Assembly (NCBI GenBank): GCA_018268545.1
Contig: JAFDWI010000357.1
Location: forward strand, 1 to 9,402
Reading direction: 5' to 3'
DNA: 9,402 nucleotides
Source: Actinomycetota bacterium
GTDB lineage: Bacteria; Actinomycetota; Acidimicrobiia; Acidimicrobiales; Iamiaceae
Below, in pieces: positions 1 to 6,304 of the stretch. The position numbers were made by a program, and so were the translations under genes. Under the pieces are notes generated by a model, which saw only the letters and a program-made list of their open reading frames with translations, was not told where the DNA came from and made no database searches. How positions within the stretch are numbered: position 1 is the first letter of the stretch; the number at the start of each line of letters is the position of its first letter.

Positions 1-411
1 CGGAACGACAAGACCTATCTGCGAGGGATCCAGTTGACCGGAGCCGACGGTGTCGCCCGGTTCACGATGATCCACCCCGGCTGGTACGAGGGGCGAGCGA
101 TCCACATCCATCTGAAGGTCCACACCGACGGCCACGCCGGCAAGACCTACGAGGGCGGCCACGTCAACCATGTGGGCCAGGTGTTCTTCGATGACGGTCT
201 GTCCGATGCGTTGATGAAACTCGGCACGTATGCCGCCCACACCGGCACGCGGACCCGAAACGCGCAGGACTCGATCTACGCGAAGGGTGGCGCCGATCAG
301 ATGGTCACCCTCACGCCCGGCAACGCACAGCATCCCGAGTCGGGGTTCACCGGGGCGGTGACCCTCGCCGTGGACCCGGGTGCCACGCCGGCACCGCTGC
401 CGGTCGCGTGA
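1..411 (+). CDS. Intradiol ring-cleavage dioxygenase, C-terminal part (5' end outside window)
   Basis: The frame is open from base 1 to the TGA at 409-411, giving 136 residues of the C-terminal half. The family uses non-haem Fe(III) to cleave catechol-type rings between the two hydroxyls. The visible signature is LRG at residues 7-9, then PGWY (26-29), GR (31-32) and HIH (35-37). By family knowledge Tyr29, His35 and His37 are three of the four iron ligands. The first Tyr ligand should lie upstream of the window. Tyr29 and His35 are only 6 residues apart, whereas I recall 13 in protocatechuate 3,4-dioxygenase, so this belongs to the shorter-loop branch of dioxygenase-like proteins. The tail after about residue 115 is Pro/Ala-rich and probably disordered. 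The substrate cannot be deduced. The TTG at 34 is internal and not a start. The gene converges on the carbonic anhydrase gene with 16 bases between the stops. Confidence 0.85.
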   Translation, partial: RNDKTYLRGIQLTGADGVARFTMIHPGWYEGRAIHIHLKVHTDGHAGKTYEGGHVNHVGQVFFDDGLSDALMKLGTYAAHTGTRTRNAQDSIYAKGGADQMVTLTPGNAQHPESGFTGAVTLAVDPGATPAPLPVA

Positions 412-427
412 ACGCCGCGACGGGGAA

Positions 428-1027
428 TCAGGCCTGGGTGAGCCCTGCGTCGTCGACGACCTCGACACGGCCCGACGACAGGTCGTAGAGCAGACCGACG
501 ACGATCGGGCGGCGACCGTCGGGCAACGTCATGGTTCCGAATCCACGAAGCTCGGCGACGGACGCGGCAAGGTTCCGGCGAACCGCTGTGGGGTAGTCAT
601 CCGCGTCGTGGTGGTCCAGTCGACGGGCGATCTCGGCGACAAGGTCACCGAGTGGGCCATCGGGTCGGTCCGTGTCGCGTGCCGCGGCCACGGCACCGCA
701 CGACGTATGGGCGAGCACGGCGACGAGTTCGGTGCCCAGGGCTCGTACCCCGAACTCGACGTTGCCCGCGGTCGACCCGGCAAGTGCCTGACCGGCGCTT
801 CGAACGGTCAACAGATCCCCGACGCTCTGGTCGAAGACGAGTTCGACGGGCACGCGCGAGTCCACGCATCCCAACACCGTCGCGAACGGGTGTTGACACT
901 CGGATAACGCTGCTCGTCGTTCCGCGGTCACCACGGGGTCGCTCGGCATGCCGTGCGCAAACCGTGCGTTCCCTTCGATCAGGCGGGCCAACGCATCGGA
1001 TGCGGAAACAGCTGTCGAATCGGTCAT
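428..1027 (-). CDS. Beta-class carbonic anhydrase
   Basis: This 199-residue protein should interconvert CO2 and bicarbonate in the cytoplasm. The beta-class zinc site is complete: Cys54 with the Asp56-Arg58 dyad in CVDSR, and His107 and Cys110 in HTSCG. The N-terminal stretch ALARLIEGNARFAHG (residues 13-27) is the usual entry helix of the family, and about 200 residues is normal. I chose the ATG at 1027-1025 because GAGGG lies just upstream on the coding strand and the family alignment begins there. An in-frame ATG at 1066 has no ribosome binding site. The reading frame stays open further upstream, but only inside the neighbouring lipoprotein gene. It lies 58 bases downstream of the solute-binding protein stop on the same strand, so co-transcription is likely. 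No signal peptide is visible. Confidence 0.93.
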   Translation of the reverse strand: MTDSTAVSASDALARLIEGNARFAHGMPSDPVVTAERRAALSECQHPFATVLGCVDSRVPVELVFDQSVGDLLTVRSAGQALAGSTAGNVEFGVRALGTELVAVLAHTSCGAVAAARDTDRPDGPLGDLVAEIARRLDHHDADDYPTAVRRNLAASVAELRGFGTMTLPDGRRPIVVGLLYDLSSGRVEVVDDAGLTQA

Positions 1028-1085
1028 GGCCCTCACGTCTAGTGCCGTGGGCTCGGTTCGTGCCATCCGGCGTCGCGGCGACCGC

Positions 1086-2315
1086 TCAGTCGGCGGTCGG
1101 GAGGTACGTTGCCCACTTCTCGTCGACCGTGCGCTGTGCGGCGTCGATCTCGCTTTGCAGCGGCACCGGCGCATCGAGGCCTTTGGCGGCCGCGAGCGCC
1201 TTGCGGATCGCGGGCGATCCCGACTGGGCGATCGCGGCGTGGCGGGTCGGCAGCGCACCGTTCGCGAGGAACACCTCGGCGCCGCGATCCGATTGGAGGA
1301 ACTCGATCCAGAGCCGAGCCGCGGACGAGTGCCGCGCGGTCGCGGCGATCGCCTGGGGGTAGAAGCCCACGACGCGGCCGTCGGTGGGTGGATTCCCCAC
1401 GATCGTCGCGCCGCGTGTCGCGCCGTTGTGGCGGGCGAGCGGCAGGTCGAAGCTGTACAGCGCGTCGATGGCAGGAACCGGCTTGCCGCTTTTGTCCTTT
1501 TCGCCTGCGGTGTCGGGAAGCGCGACGAGGTTCGCCTGGTTCGTCGGGGTGAAGACGCCAGTTTCCACGAGCTGTTTCAGAAGCGCCAGGCCAGGTTCGA
1601 CATTTCCGGGAGAACCGCCGTTCGCGATCGCCGCGGACATCACCGTCAACAGTCCGAGCCCACCTTCGAATGGCTTCCCCGTGCGAGGGTCGCCGAGCAT
1701 GGCGAACGACCCCTTCGGGGTCTTGGGGCTGTGGGCAAGTTCGTCCCATGACGTCGGTGCGAAACCCTTGGTCGTGGTCGTGTCGGTGATGAGCGACACG
1801 ACGCCGAAGTACGCGGCAGACCACAGGCCGGCTGCGTCCTTGAACACCGACGGGATGTCGACCCACAGCGACGACAGATACGGCGCCAGAAGCTTCTGTC
1901 GGGCGCCTTGGGTCGCCGTCGACGGCGTCAACTCGACGACATCGTAGGGAGCGGGCTGTTTGCCCGAAGCGGCCGCGGCGAGGTCCGCGAGCGCCGCCGC
2001 CGCCGGGTAGGTCGGATGCTGCGCGTCGACCTTCACGTCGGTCGCGTGTTCGAACGCGGCGATCACCGGCGCGTAATAACTGTCGGGCACGCCGACCGCG
2101 GCGGTGACCACACGGCCCTCTGTCCGCGCGGCCTTGGCCAACGCTGCGCCGCCCGCGGGGCCGACTGTCGTCGCCGATGCACCGGTCGTCGAGGTGGCGG
2201 TCGACCCCGACGAACCGCACGCCGTCAACAGACCGGGACCGACCGTGGCCGCCGTAGCGGCACCCAGCCCGTAGCGCAGCAGCGTTCGGCGATCGAGCGA
2301 CGGTGATTCCGACAT
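1086..2315 (-). CDS. ABC transporter solute-binding lipoprotein, family 1, Tat-exported
   Basis: The product is 409 residues. The N-terminus has a twin-arginine motif (SLDRRTLLR, Arg9-Arg10), a hydrophobic stretch to about residue 30 and a lipobox L30-T31-A32-C33. It should therefore be exported folded and lipid-anchored at Cys33 on the outer face of the membrane. A Ser/Thr/Gly-rich linker (34-55) precedes the binding domain. The segment at about 336-358, WIEFLQSDRGAEVFLANGAL, resembles the C-terminal region of family 1 solute-binding proteins of the iron(III)/polyamine type, but the ligand cannot be assigned. Arg/Lys-poor, Ala-rich composition is ordinary for this genome. The start ATG at 2315 has a strong GAGGAG five bases upstream. 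No permease or ATPase gene is in the window, so the protein is an orphan here. It is divergent from the crotonase at 2445 and lies upstream of the carbonic anhydrase gene. Confidence 0.88.
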   Translation of the reverse strand: MSESPSLDRRTLLRYGLGAATAATVGPGLLTACGSSGSTATSTTGASATTVGPAGGAALAKAARTEGRVVTAAVGVPDSYYAPVIAAFEHATDVKVDAQHPTYPAAAALADLAAAASGKQPAPYDVVELTPSTATQGARQKLLAPYLSSLWVDIPSVFKDAAGLWSAAYFGVVSLITDTTTTKGFAPTSWDELAHSPKTPKGSFAMLGDPRTGKPFEGGLGLLTVMSAAIANGGSPGNVEPGLALLKQLVETGVFTPTNQANLVALPDTAGEKDKSGKPVPAIDALYSFDLPLARHNGATRGATIVGNPPTDGRVVGFYPQAIAATARHSSAARLWIEFLQSDRGAEVFLANGALPTRHAAIAQSGSPAIRKALAAAKGLDAPVPLQSEIDAAQRTVDEKWATYLPTAD

Positions 2316-2444
2316 GGGGCTCCTCGGTGGCTTCGGGTACAGCCGACCGACGAGACGGCCGACCGCTTCCGTCCCTCGGTGCGCGACGATAGCCTCCGAG
2401 TCCGCCGAGCACGGGCGATGGCCCGTCGATCCCCGAGGAGCACC
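2316..2444. promoter_or_regulatory. Divergent intergenic region between lipoprotein and crotonase genes
   Basis: These 129 bases must hold promoters for both directions. I found no -35/-10 pair good enough to name. Both genes have near-identical ribosome binding contexts facing outward: CGAGGAGCACC before the ATG at 2445 and CGAGGAGCCCC before the ATG at 2315. The only clear dyad is the hairpin at 2411-2426, annotated separately. Confidence 0.5.
2411..2426 (+). repeat. Perfect 6-bp inverted repeat in crotonase leader
   Basis: ACGGGC and GCCCGT are separated by GATG. The repeat ends seven bases before the ribosome binding site CGAGGAG (2434-2440) of the crotonase at 2445. It could be a leader hairpin that affects translation, an operator, or chance in GC-rich DNA. 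There is no following T-run, so it is not an obvious terminator. Confidence 0.5.
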
Positions 2445-3233
2445 ATGACCGGAAACGACGATCAACCGGTGCGCGTCGTGGACGACGGCGCGGTGCGGAT
2501 CGTCACGATCGACCGGCCCGAGCGACGCAACGCGGTCGACCGCGCGACCGCGTCCGCACTGCTCGAAGCGTTCGAACACTTCGAGGCCGACGTCGGCTGT
2601 TCGGTCGCGGTCCTCACCGGTGCCGCGGGCAACTTCTGCGCGGGCGCGGACCTCCAGGCGATCGCGTCGGGCCACGGCAACCTCGTCACCGAAACAGGAC
2701 CCGGACCGCTCGGGCCGACCCGGCTCAGGTTGTCCAAGCCCGTCATTGCCGCGGTCGAAGGTTTTGCGGTGGCCGGTGGGCTGGAACTCGCCCTGTGGTG
2801 CGACCTCCGAGTCGTCGCGCGCGACGCGACGTTCGGCGTGTACTGCCGCCGCTGGGGTGTGCCCCTCGTGGACGGCGGAACGATCCGTCTGCCGCGGCTG
2901 ATCGGCCAGTCGCGCGCGCTGGACATGGTCCTCACCGGTCGTGGCGTCTCGGGCGAGGAAGCACTCGCCATCGGTCTCGCGAACCGCCTGAGCGAGCCGG
3001 GCCACGCGCTCGCTGACGCGGTCGCGCTCGCGCACCGGATCGCGGCACTCCCGCAGCAGTGTCTGCGCAGTGATCGTGCCTCGGTGCTCGACCAGTGGAC
3101 GCTGGATGAACCTGAAGCGCTCGTGAACGAATATCGACACGGGATCGCCACGATCGCCGGCGGCGAAACGCTCGAAGGTGCTCAACGGTTCCACCGAGGT
3201 GCGGGTCGCCACGGGGCCGACGCGACCGACTGA
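2445..3233 (+). CDS. Crotonase-family enzyme (enoyl-CoA hydratase/isomerase-like)
   Basis: The product is 262 residues, a normal crotonase length. Landmarks are IDRPERRNAVD (22-32), the oxyanion-hole segments CAGADL (65-70) and GFAVAGG (106-112), and GLELALWCDL (112-121), which carries Glu114. Glu114 matches the first catalytic Glu of enoyl-CoA hydratase (Glu144 in rat numbering, from memory). The second Glu, normally in a PE pair after the AxF segment, is replaced: the segment FGVYCRRWGVPLVDGGT (130-146) has Cys134 there. Asp143 sits near the position used by dienoyl-CoA isomerases. Simple hydratase activity is therefore uncertain, although this CRRxGVPLxDGGT variant is, to my recollection, common in actinobacteria. 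The start ATG has GAGGAG just upstream. An in-frame extension from 2379 lacks support. The gene probably ends at the hairpin at 3254-3272 and has no operon partner. Confidence 0.9.
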   Translation: MTGNDDQPVRVVDDGAVRIVTIDRPERRNAVDRATASALLEAFEHFEADVGCSVAVLTGAAGNFCAGADLQAIASGHGNLVTETGPGPLGPTRLRLSKPVIAAVEGFAVAGGLELALWCDLRVVARDATFGVYCRRWGVPLVDGGTIRLPRLIGQSRALDMVLTGRGVSGEEALAIGLANRLSEPGHALADAVALAHRIAALPQQCLRSDRASVLDQWTLDEPEALVNEYRHGIATIAGGETLEGAQRFHRGAGRHGADATD

Positions 3234-3253
3234 TCCGGGCGGGTGATGCGCCA

Positions 3254-3272
3254 GCGCCGTCGGCCGACGCGC
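3254..3272 (+). terminator. Candidate hairpin terminator after crotonase
   Basis: GCG (3254-3256) and CGTC (3258-3261) pair with GACG (3266-3269) and CGC (3270-3272), leaving C3257 bulged and GGCC as the loop. The core CGTCGGCCGACG is a perfect 12-base palindrome. It lies about 20 bases past the crotonase stop and is followed by CGTTTCG. The T-run is only three bases, so the call is tentative. Confidence 0.35.
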
Positions 3273-3341
3273 CGTTTCGATACGTGCGGGGATGCCCACG
3301 GAACGAGTGCCCGTCGACGGCATCATCTAGGGTCGATTGCC

Positions 3342-4937
3342 ATGGCATCGATCCGGTCACGTCTGCAACGCGTCGCGGTGGGTGCCGCGATGATCCTCGC
3401 CGTGGGAGTCGCTCCCGCGACGCTCACCGGAGCCGCAGGGCCGACCGTGTCGTCGCCGCCGGTCGCCGACCAGTCGCTCGGACCGGTCGCCGACTGGGGG
3501 ACGGTCACCGGTACCGACGGTCGGGTGTACATGGCTGATGTCAACGGGCGAGCCCTCCAGTTCCACGGGTTCAACGACAAGACCGACGACCCGTCGGGCA
3601 GCCTGACCGACGGACTGCTCGCCGCCGCCGCAGAGCGTGGACTCGACCACGTACGCCTGTCGATCTACTGGCAGTACCTGGAGCCGACCGAAGGCAACTT
3701 CGACGAGGCGTACCTCGACGACGTGGTGACGGCGATCCGCCGTGCTGCCCAGCACGGCATTCGTGTGGTGCTCGACATGCACCAGGACGTCTACGGCCAG
3801 GCCTTCGGCTCGACGGGTGCGCCGACGTGGGCGACCGAGACCGACGGGTTGCCCTTCACGCCGCAGCCCTCGTGGCTGCTCGACTATCTGCAGCCTGGTG
3901 TCCAGCGGGCGTTCAACAACCTCTACGAGAAGCCGAACCTGCGCCAAGCGCAGATCGACGTGTGGGTGCACGTCGTGCAGCGGGTCAAGAACGAACCCGG
4001 CGTCCTCGGCTACGACCTCATGAACGAACCCTTCGGCGAGATCCAACCCGGTGAGAACCTGATCACCGCGGCCGCACGGGTCGAGCGAGAGCAGATCACC
4101 CCGATGTACCAGCGGCTGACCGACGCGATCTCGGCGGTCGACCCCGCGCACTGGATCTTCATCGAACCGCCGAACCTGGCGTCGCTGGGGATCGCGACGT
4201 CGATGGGTGCGGTGCACGGCCCCAAGGTCGCCTTCTATCCGCACATGTACGACACGTCGCTCGAGTCGTCCACGTATGACCCGTCGTCCCCGCAGTACAC
4301 CTACGACCCACAGTTCTTCACCAAGTGGGCCACGGCGATCACCACCTACGTGGCGACGAACCCGATGCCGATGCTCGTCGGTGAGTGGGGGATCGCGAAG
4401 CCGGAAGCGAATTCGATGGGGTCGTTCGTGCGCCAGACGCTCGCGACCCTCGACGCGACGACGAGCGGATGGTCGCAGTTCATGTTCTGCTTCGGGAGCA
4501 ACTACTGCCCGGTGGATGCTTCGGGGCACGATCGGCCGAACATCGGTCAGATGTTCGAACCGTACGCGCGGGCGATCGCGGGCGCGCCGACAGCGAGCAC
4601 CTTCGACTTCACCACGCGCGAACTCAAGGTCGTGTACCGCGACAACTCGTCCCGGGGAACGACCGACATCTTCGTTCCGGAGTCGCGCAGTTACCCGAGC
4701 GGATTCCAGGTGTTCGTCGACGGTGCGTCGTCGACGAACCCGAACGGGTTCGATGCGAGCACCGGGGTGCTCTCGGTGACGGTTCCCAAGTCCGGGGGCT
4801 CGCACGCGATCTGTGTCGTCCCGGTCGGAATGACGCCGACCGACTGCACGGCGAACACGCCGGGTCCCGCCGGACCCACTGCACCGGCGGCACCCGTGGC
4901 GACCCCGGTCGCCGTCCGCCCGACCTACACCGGCTGA
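3342..4937 (+). CDS. Secreted GH5 glycosidase, endoglycoceramidase-type
   Basis: The product is 531 residues. A Sec signal peptide covers about residues 1-32 (basic RSRLQR, a hydrophobic core, AxA-type ends). The GH5 barrel spans about 48-415: GFNDK (76-80), VRLSIYWQYLEP (104-115), DMHQDVYGQAFG (145-156), LMNEPFGE (226-233) with predicted acid/base Glu229, YPHMYD (299-304), and VGEWG (346-350) with predicted nucleophile Glu348. The DMHQDVYG segment is typical of endoglycoceramidases, which cut between the oligosaccharide and ceramide of glycosphingolipids. A C-terminal beta-sandwich follows (about 420-495), then a Pro/Ala tail with no LPxTG or membrane anchor. Cys383/Cys389 and Cys491/Cys502 may form disulfides. 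The start ATG has only AGGG about ten bases upstream. Upstream in-frame codons would bury the signal peptide. The substrate could be another beta-glycolipid. Confidence 0.88.
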   Translation: MASIRSRLQRVAVGAAMILAVGVAPATLTGAAGPTVSSPPVADQSLGPVADWGTVTGTDGRVYMADVNGRALQFHGFNDKTDDPSGSLTDGLLAAAAERGLDHVRLSIYWQYLEPTEGNFDEAYLDDVVTAIRRAAQHGIRVVLDMHQDVYGQAFGSTGAPTWATETDGLPFTPQPSWLLDYLQPGVQRAFNNLYEKPNLRQAQIDVWVHVVQRVKNEPGVLGYDLMNEPFGEIQPGENLITAAARVEREQITPMYQRLTDAISAVDPAHWIFIEPPNLASLGIATSMGAVHGPKVAFYPHMYDTSLESSTYDPSSPQYTYDPQFFTKWATAITTYVATNPMPMLVGEWGIAKPEANSMGSFVRQTLATLDATTSGWSQFMFCFGSNYCPVDASGHDRPNIGQMFEPYARAIAGAPTASTFDFTTRELKVVYRDNSSRGTTDIFVPESRSYPSGFQVFVDGASSTNPNGFDASTGVLSVTVPKSGGSHAICVVPVGMTPTDCTANTPGPAGPTAPAAPVATPVAVRPTYTG

Positions 4938-4972
4938 CGCGACCCGGTCGCGTCGCGCCGGTCCGGCGTCAG
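4934..4972. terminator. Candidate bidirectional terminator between convergent genes
   Basis: CTGACGC (4934-4940) pairs perfectly with GCGTCAG (4966-4972). Nested inside is GACGCGAC (4936-4943) with GTCGCGTC (4947-4954), an alternative 8-bp stem with a CCG loop. The stop codons of the GH5 gene (TGA, 4935-4937) and the SCP2-like gene (TCA on +, 4969-4971) both lie in the outer arms. There is no T-tract, as is common for GC-rich actinobacterial ends. Confidence 0.5.
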
Positions 4973-5376
4973 TCGGTGATGTCCTTCAGGCGCTGCGCGA
5001 CCTCGGGGGACACGACCTTCTCGATCCCCTGGGCGACGGCCATCAGCTTCGAGAGGTCACCCGAGAGCAGCTTGACCTTGCCGGCCATGAAACCGTTGAT
5101 GCCCGCCTGGCCGTTGCCTTCGACGAGGATGGCCTTCGCGGTCTGGTAGTCGATCTTGATCGCGATCTCCGGGGCGTCCATGTGCCCGGTGTCGAGATCG
5201 AGTTGCCCCTCGGATGTGTTCAGGTGTGCCGGAACCACATCGGAAGAAATCTCCGACGGAACATCGGTCACGTCCAGGTTGAGGCGAACCTTCACGGCCG
5301 GCTCACCCAGATCGGTCGACTCCTCCTGGACCTTCTTGGCTGCGGCGATCCATTCGTCGGAAAGAAAAACGGCCAT
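4969..5376 (-). CDS. SCP2 sterol-carrier-like lipid-binding protein
   Basis: The product is 135 residues, without signal peptide or membrane segment, so cytoplasmic. It has the layout of a stand-alone SCP2 domain: alternating beta-strand segments (VKVRLNLDV, 28-36; IAIKIDY, 71-77), then ILVEGNGQAGINGFMAGKVK (83-102) and LLSGDLSKLMAV (103-114). The FxxGKxKxxGDxxKL pattern matches the end of SCP2 domains. Such proteins bind sterols, fatty acids or acyl-CoAs in a hydrophobic tunnel and do no chemistry themselves. The start ATG has GGAGGT about nine bases upstream, and a candidate promoter lies at 5406-5433. Its convergence with the GH5 gene and divergence from the acyl-CoA operon at 5521 suggest a lipid-related role. 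The assignment rests on pattern memory and needs a profile search; the ligand is unknown. Confidence 0.72.
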   Translation of the reverse strand: MAVFLSDEWIAAAKKVQEESTDLGEPAVKVRLNLDVTDVPSEISSDVVPAHLNTSEGQLDLDTGHMDAPEIAIKIDYQTAKAILVEGNGQAGINGFMAGKVKLLSGDLSKLMAVAQGIEKVVSPEVAQRLKDITD

Positions 5377-5405
5377 TCGTCAGGCACCTCCGTACCGGTT
5401 CGATG

Positions 5406-5433
5406 AGGTTACGGATGGTAACACCTGGGACAA
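5406..5433 (-). promoter_or_regulatory. Candidate promoter of the SCP2-like gene
   Basis: On the minus strand TTGTCC (5433-5428) is a -35-like box and TAACCT (5411-5406) a -10-like box, with a 16-base spacer. Transcription would begin near 5399 and leave a leader of about 23 bases carrying GGAGGT. Matches to the housekeeping consensus are partial (4 of 6 and 3 of 6). The region overlaps the dyad at 5409-5421. Confidence 0.35.
5409..5421. repeat. Dyad in divergent SCP2/crotonase intergenic region
   Basis: GTTAC is... mirrored by GTAAC across GGATG (core at 5409-5421, with the arms TTAC/GTAA exact and the flanking AGG at 5406 and CCT at 5424 also complementary once one extra base is allowed). 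It sits inside the putative SCP2 promoter and next to an extended -10-like TGGGACAAT (5426-5434) facing the operon. It is a plausible operator for a local regulator. Confidence 0.4.
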
Positions 5434-5478
5434 TGGCGAAACGCGTACGGTGACCGATGCCATATGCGCGACCGTCTG

Positions 5479-5493
5479 CGAGGCGGCGCCTCG
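5479..5493 (+). repeat. Perfect 6-bp hairpin in leader of the acyl-CoA operon
   Basis: CGAGGC and GCCTCG are separated by GGC. The hairpin lies 27 bases before the ATG at 5521 and just upstream of the GGGAGAG ribosome binding region. No T-run follows. It may be a leader structure or chance. Confidence 0.45.
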
Positions 5494-5520
5494 ACCGCGA
5501 CCGGGAGAGCACGACAAGCA

Positions 5521-6300
5521 ATGACCCAACGGATCCACTGCGAGATCGACGGCCCGATCGCGACGATCACCAACGACAACGACCCGAAACACAACGCGTT
5601 CGACGACGAGATGGACGCGGCGCTGTTCGAGATCCTGCGCGACCTGAAACAGCGACCGGAGGTCCGTGCGGTGATCTGGCGCGGCGAAGGCCGGTCGTTC
5701 TCCTCGGGGCGGGACGTCTCGGCGATCGGCACGATCAAGGTCGAGCTGTCACACCATGAGCTGATGCGACGCGGACACCGCGGGATCCAGCAGTTGTGGG
5801 ATCTGGACGCGCCGGTGATCGTCGCGTGCAAGGGCTGGACCATGGGCGGGTCCTTCCAACGGGCGTTGCTCGCCGACATCCGCGTCGCGGCGCACGACAC
5901 GCGGTTCCGACTTCCCGAGCTGACCCACGGGGTCATCCCCGACACCGGCGGTGTCGCCGTGCTCGCGCAGATGTGCGGTCACGGTGTGGTGTCCGACCTC
6001 GTGCTCACGGGTCGGGTCATGGAGGCCGACGAGGCGTACGCGCACGGAGTCGTCTCCCGTGTCGTGCCCGCGGACCAACTCGATGCGACGGTTCGCTCGA
6101 TGGCCGAGGAGATCGCGGCACGACCGGCGGTCGCGGTGAAGCTCGCACGCAAGGTGCTCGCGCACCAGTTGCGGCCGGCCGTGCGGGCGTCGATGGACGA
6201 CGAGCTCATCTACCAGACGTTCTTGAACCGGAGCGACGACTTCGCCGAGTTCAAGGCGGCACGCGCCGAGGACCGTGCCCCGCGCTACACGGGAAGCTGA
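5521..6300 (+). CDS. Crotonase-family enzyme, probable enoyl-CoA isomerase type
   Basis: The product is 259 residues and opens with the typical strand MTQRIHCEIDGPIATIT. The oxyanion-hole segments are FSSGRDVSAIG (60-70) and GWTMGG (105-110). The first hydratase Glu is absent: in GGSFQRALLADI (109-120) its place is taken by Gln113. The second is present as Glu133 in LPELTHGVIPDTGG (131-144). By family knowledge, enzymes with only this second Glu are often delta3-delta2-enoyl-CoA isomerases, which shift a double bond so that beta-oxidation can continue. That role fits the dienoyl-CoA-reductase-like SDR that follows four bases later. The start ATG has GGGAGAG about 11 bases upstream; the 19-codon extension to 5464 does not match the family. 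It is the first gene of a four-gene operon. Hydratase activity cannot be excluded from sequence alone. Confidence 0.9.
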   Translation: MTQRIHCEIDGPIATITNDNDPKHNAFDDEMDAALFEILRDLKQRPEVRAVIWRGEGRSFSSGRDVSAIGTIKVELSHHELMRRGHRGIQQLWDLDAPVIVACKGWTMGGSFQRALLADIRVAAHDTRFRLPELTHGVIPDTGGVAVLAQMCGHGVVSDLVLTGRVMEADEAYAHGVVSRVVPADQLDATVRSMAEEIAARPAVAVKLARKVLAHQLRPAVRASMDDELIYQTFLNRSDDFAEFKAARAEDRAPRYTGS

Positions 6301-6304
6301 CACG

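Noticed and set aside
1028..1258. Upstream extension of the carbonic anhydrase frame
   Set aside because: It would overlap the end of the lipoprotein gene, is Arg/Ser-rich without family similarity, and has no ribosome binding site.
1039..2412. Minus-strand open frame of 457 codons overlapping the lipoprotein gene
   Set aside because: It is a shifted frame of the lipoprotein gene with very high Arg content and no domain signature.
2316..3326. N-terminal extension of the lipoprotein frame on the minus strand (open to 3326, 746 codons in total)
   Set aside because: The extension lies antisense to the crotonase gene, has Arg/Asp-rich nonsense composition, and would bury the Tat signal and lipobox. 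The ATG at 2315 has a strong ribosome binding site.
3357..4805. Long minus-strand open frame of 482 codons opposite the GH5 gene
   Set aside because: It is Arg/Val/Asp-rich with no recognisable motif, and the opposite strand carries complete GH5 motifs. Long antisense frames are expected at this GC content.
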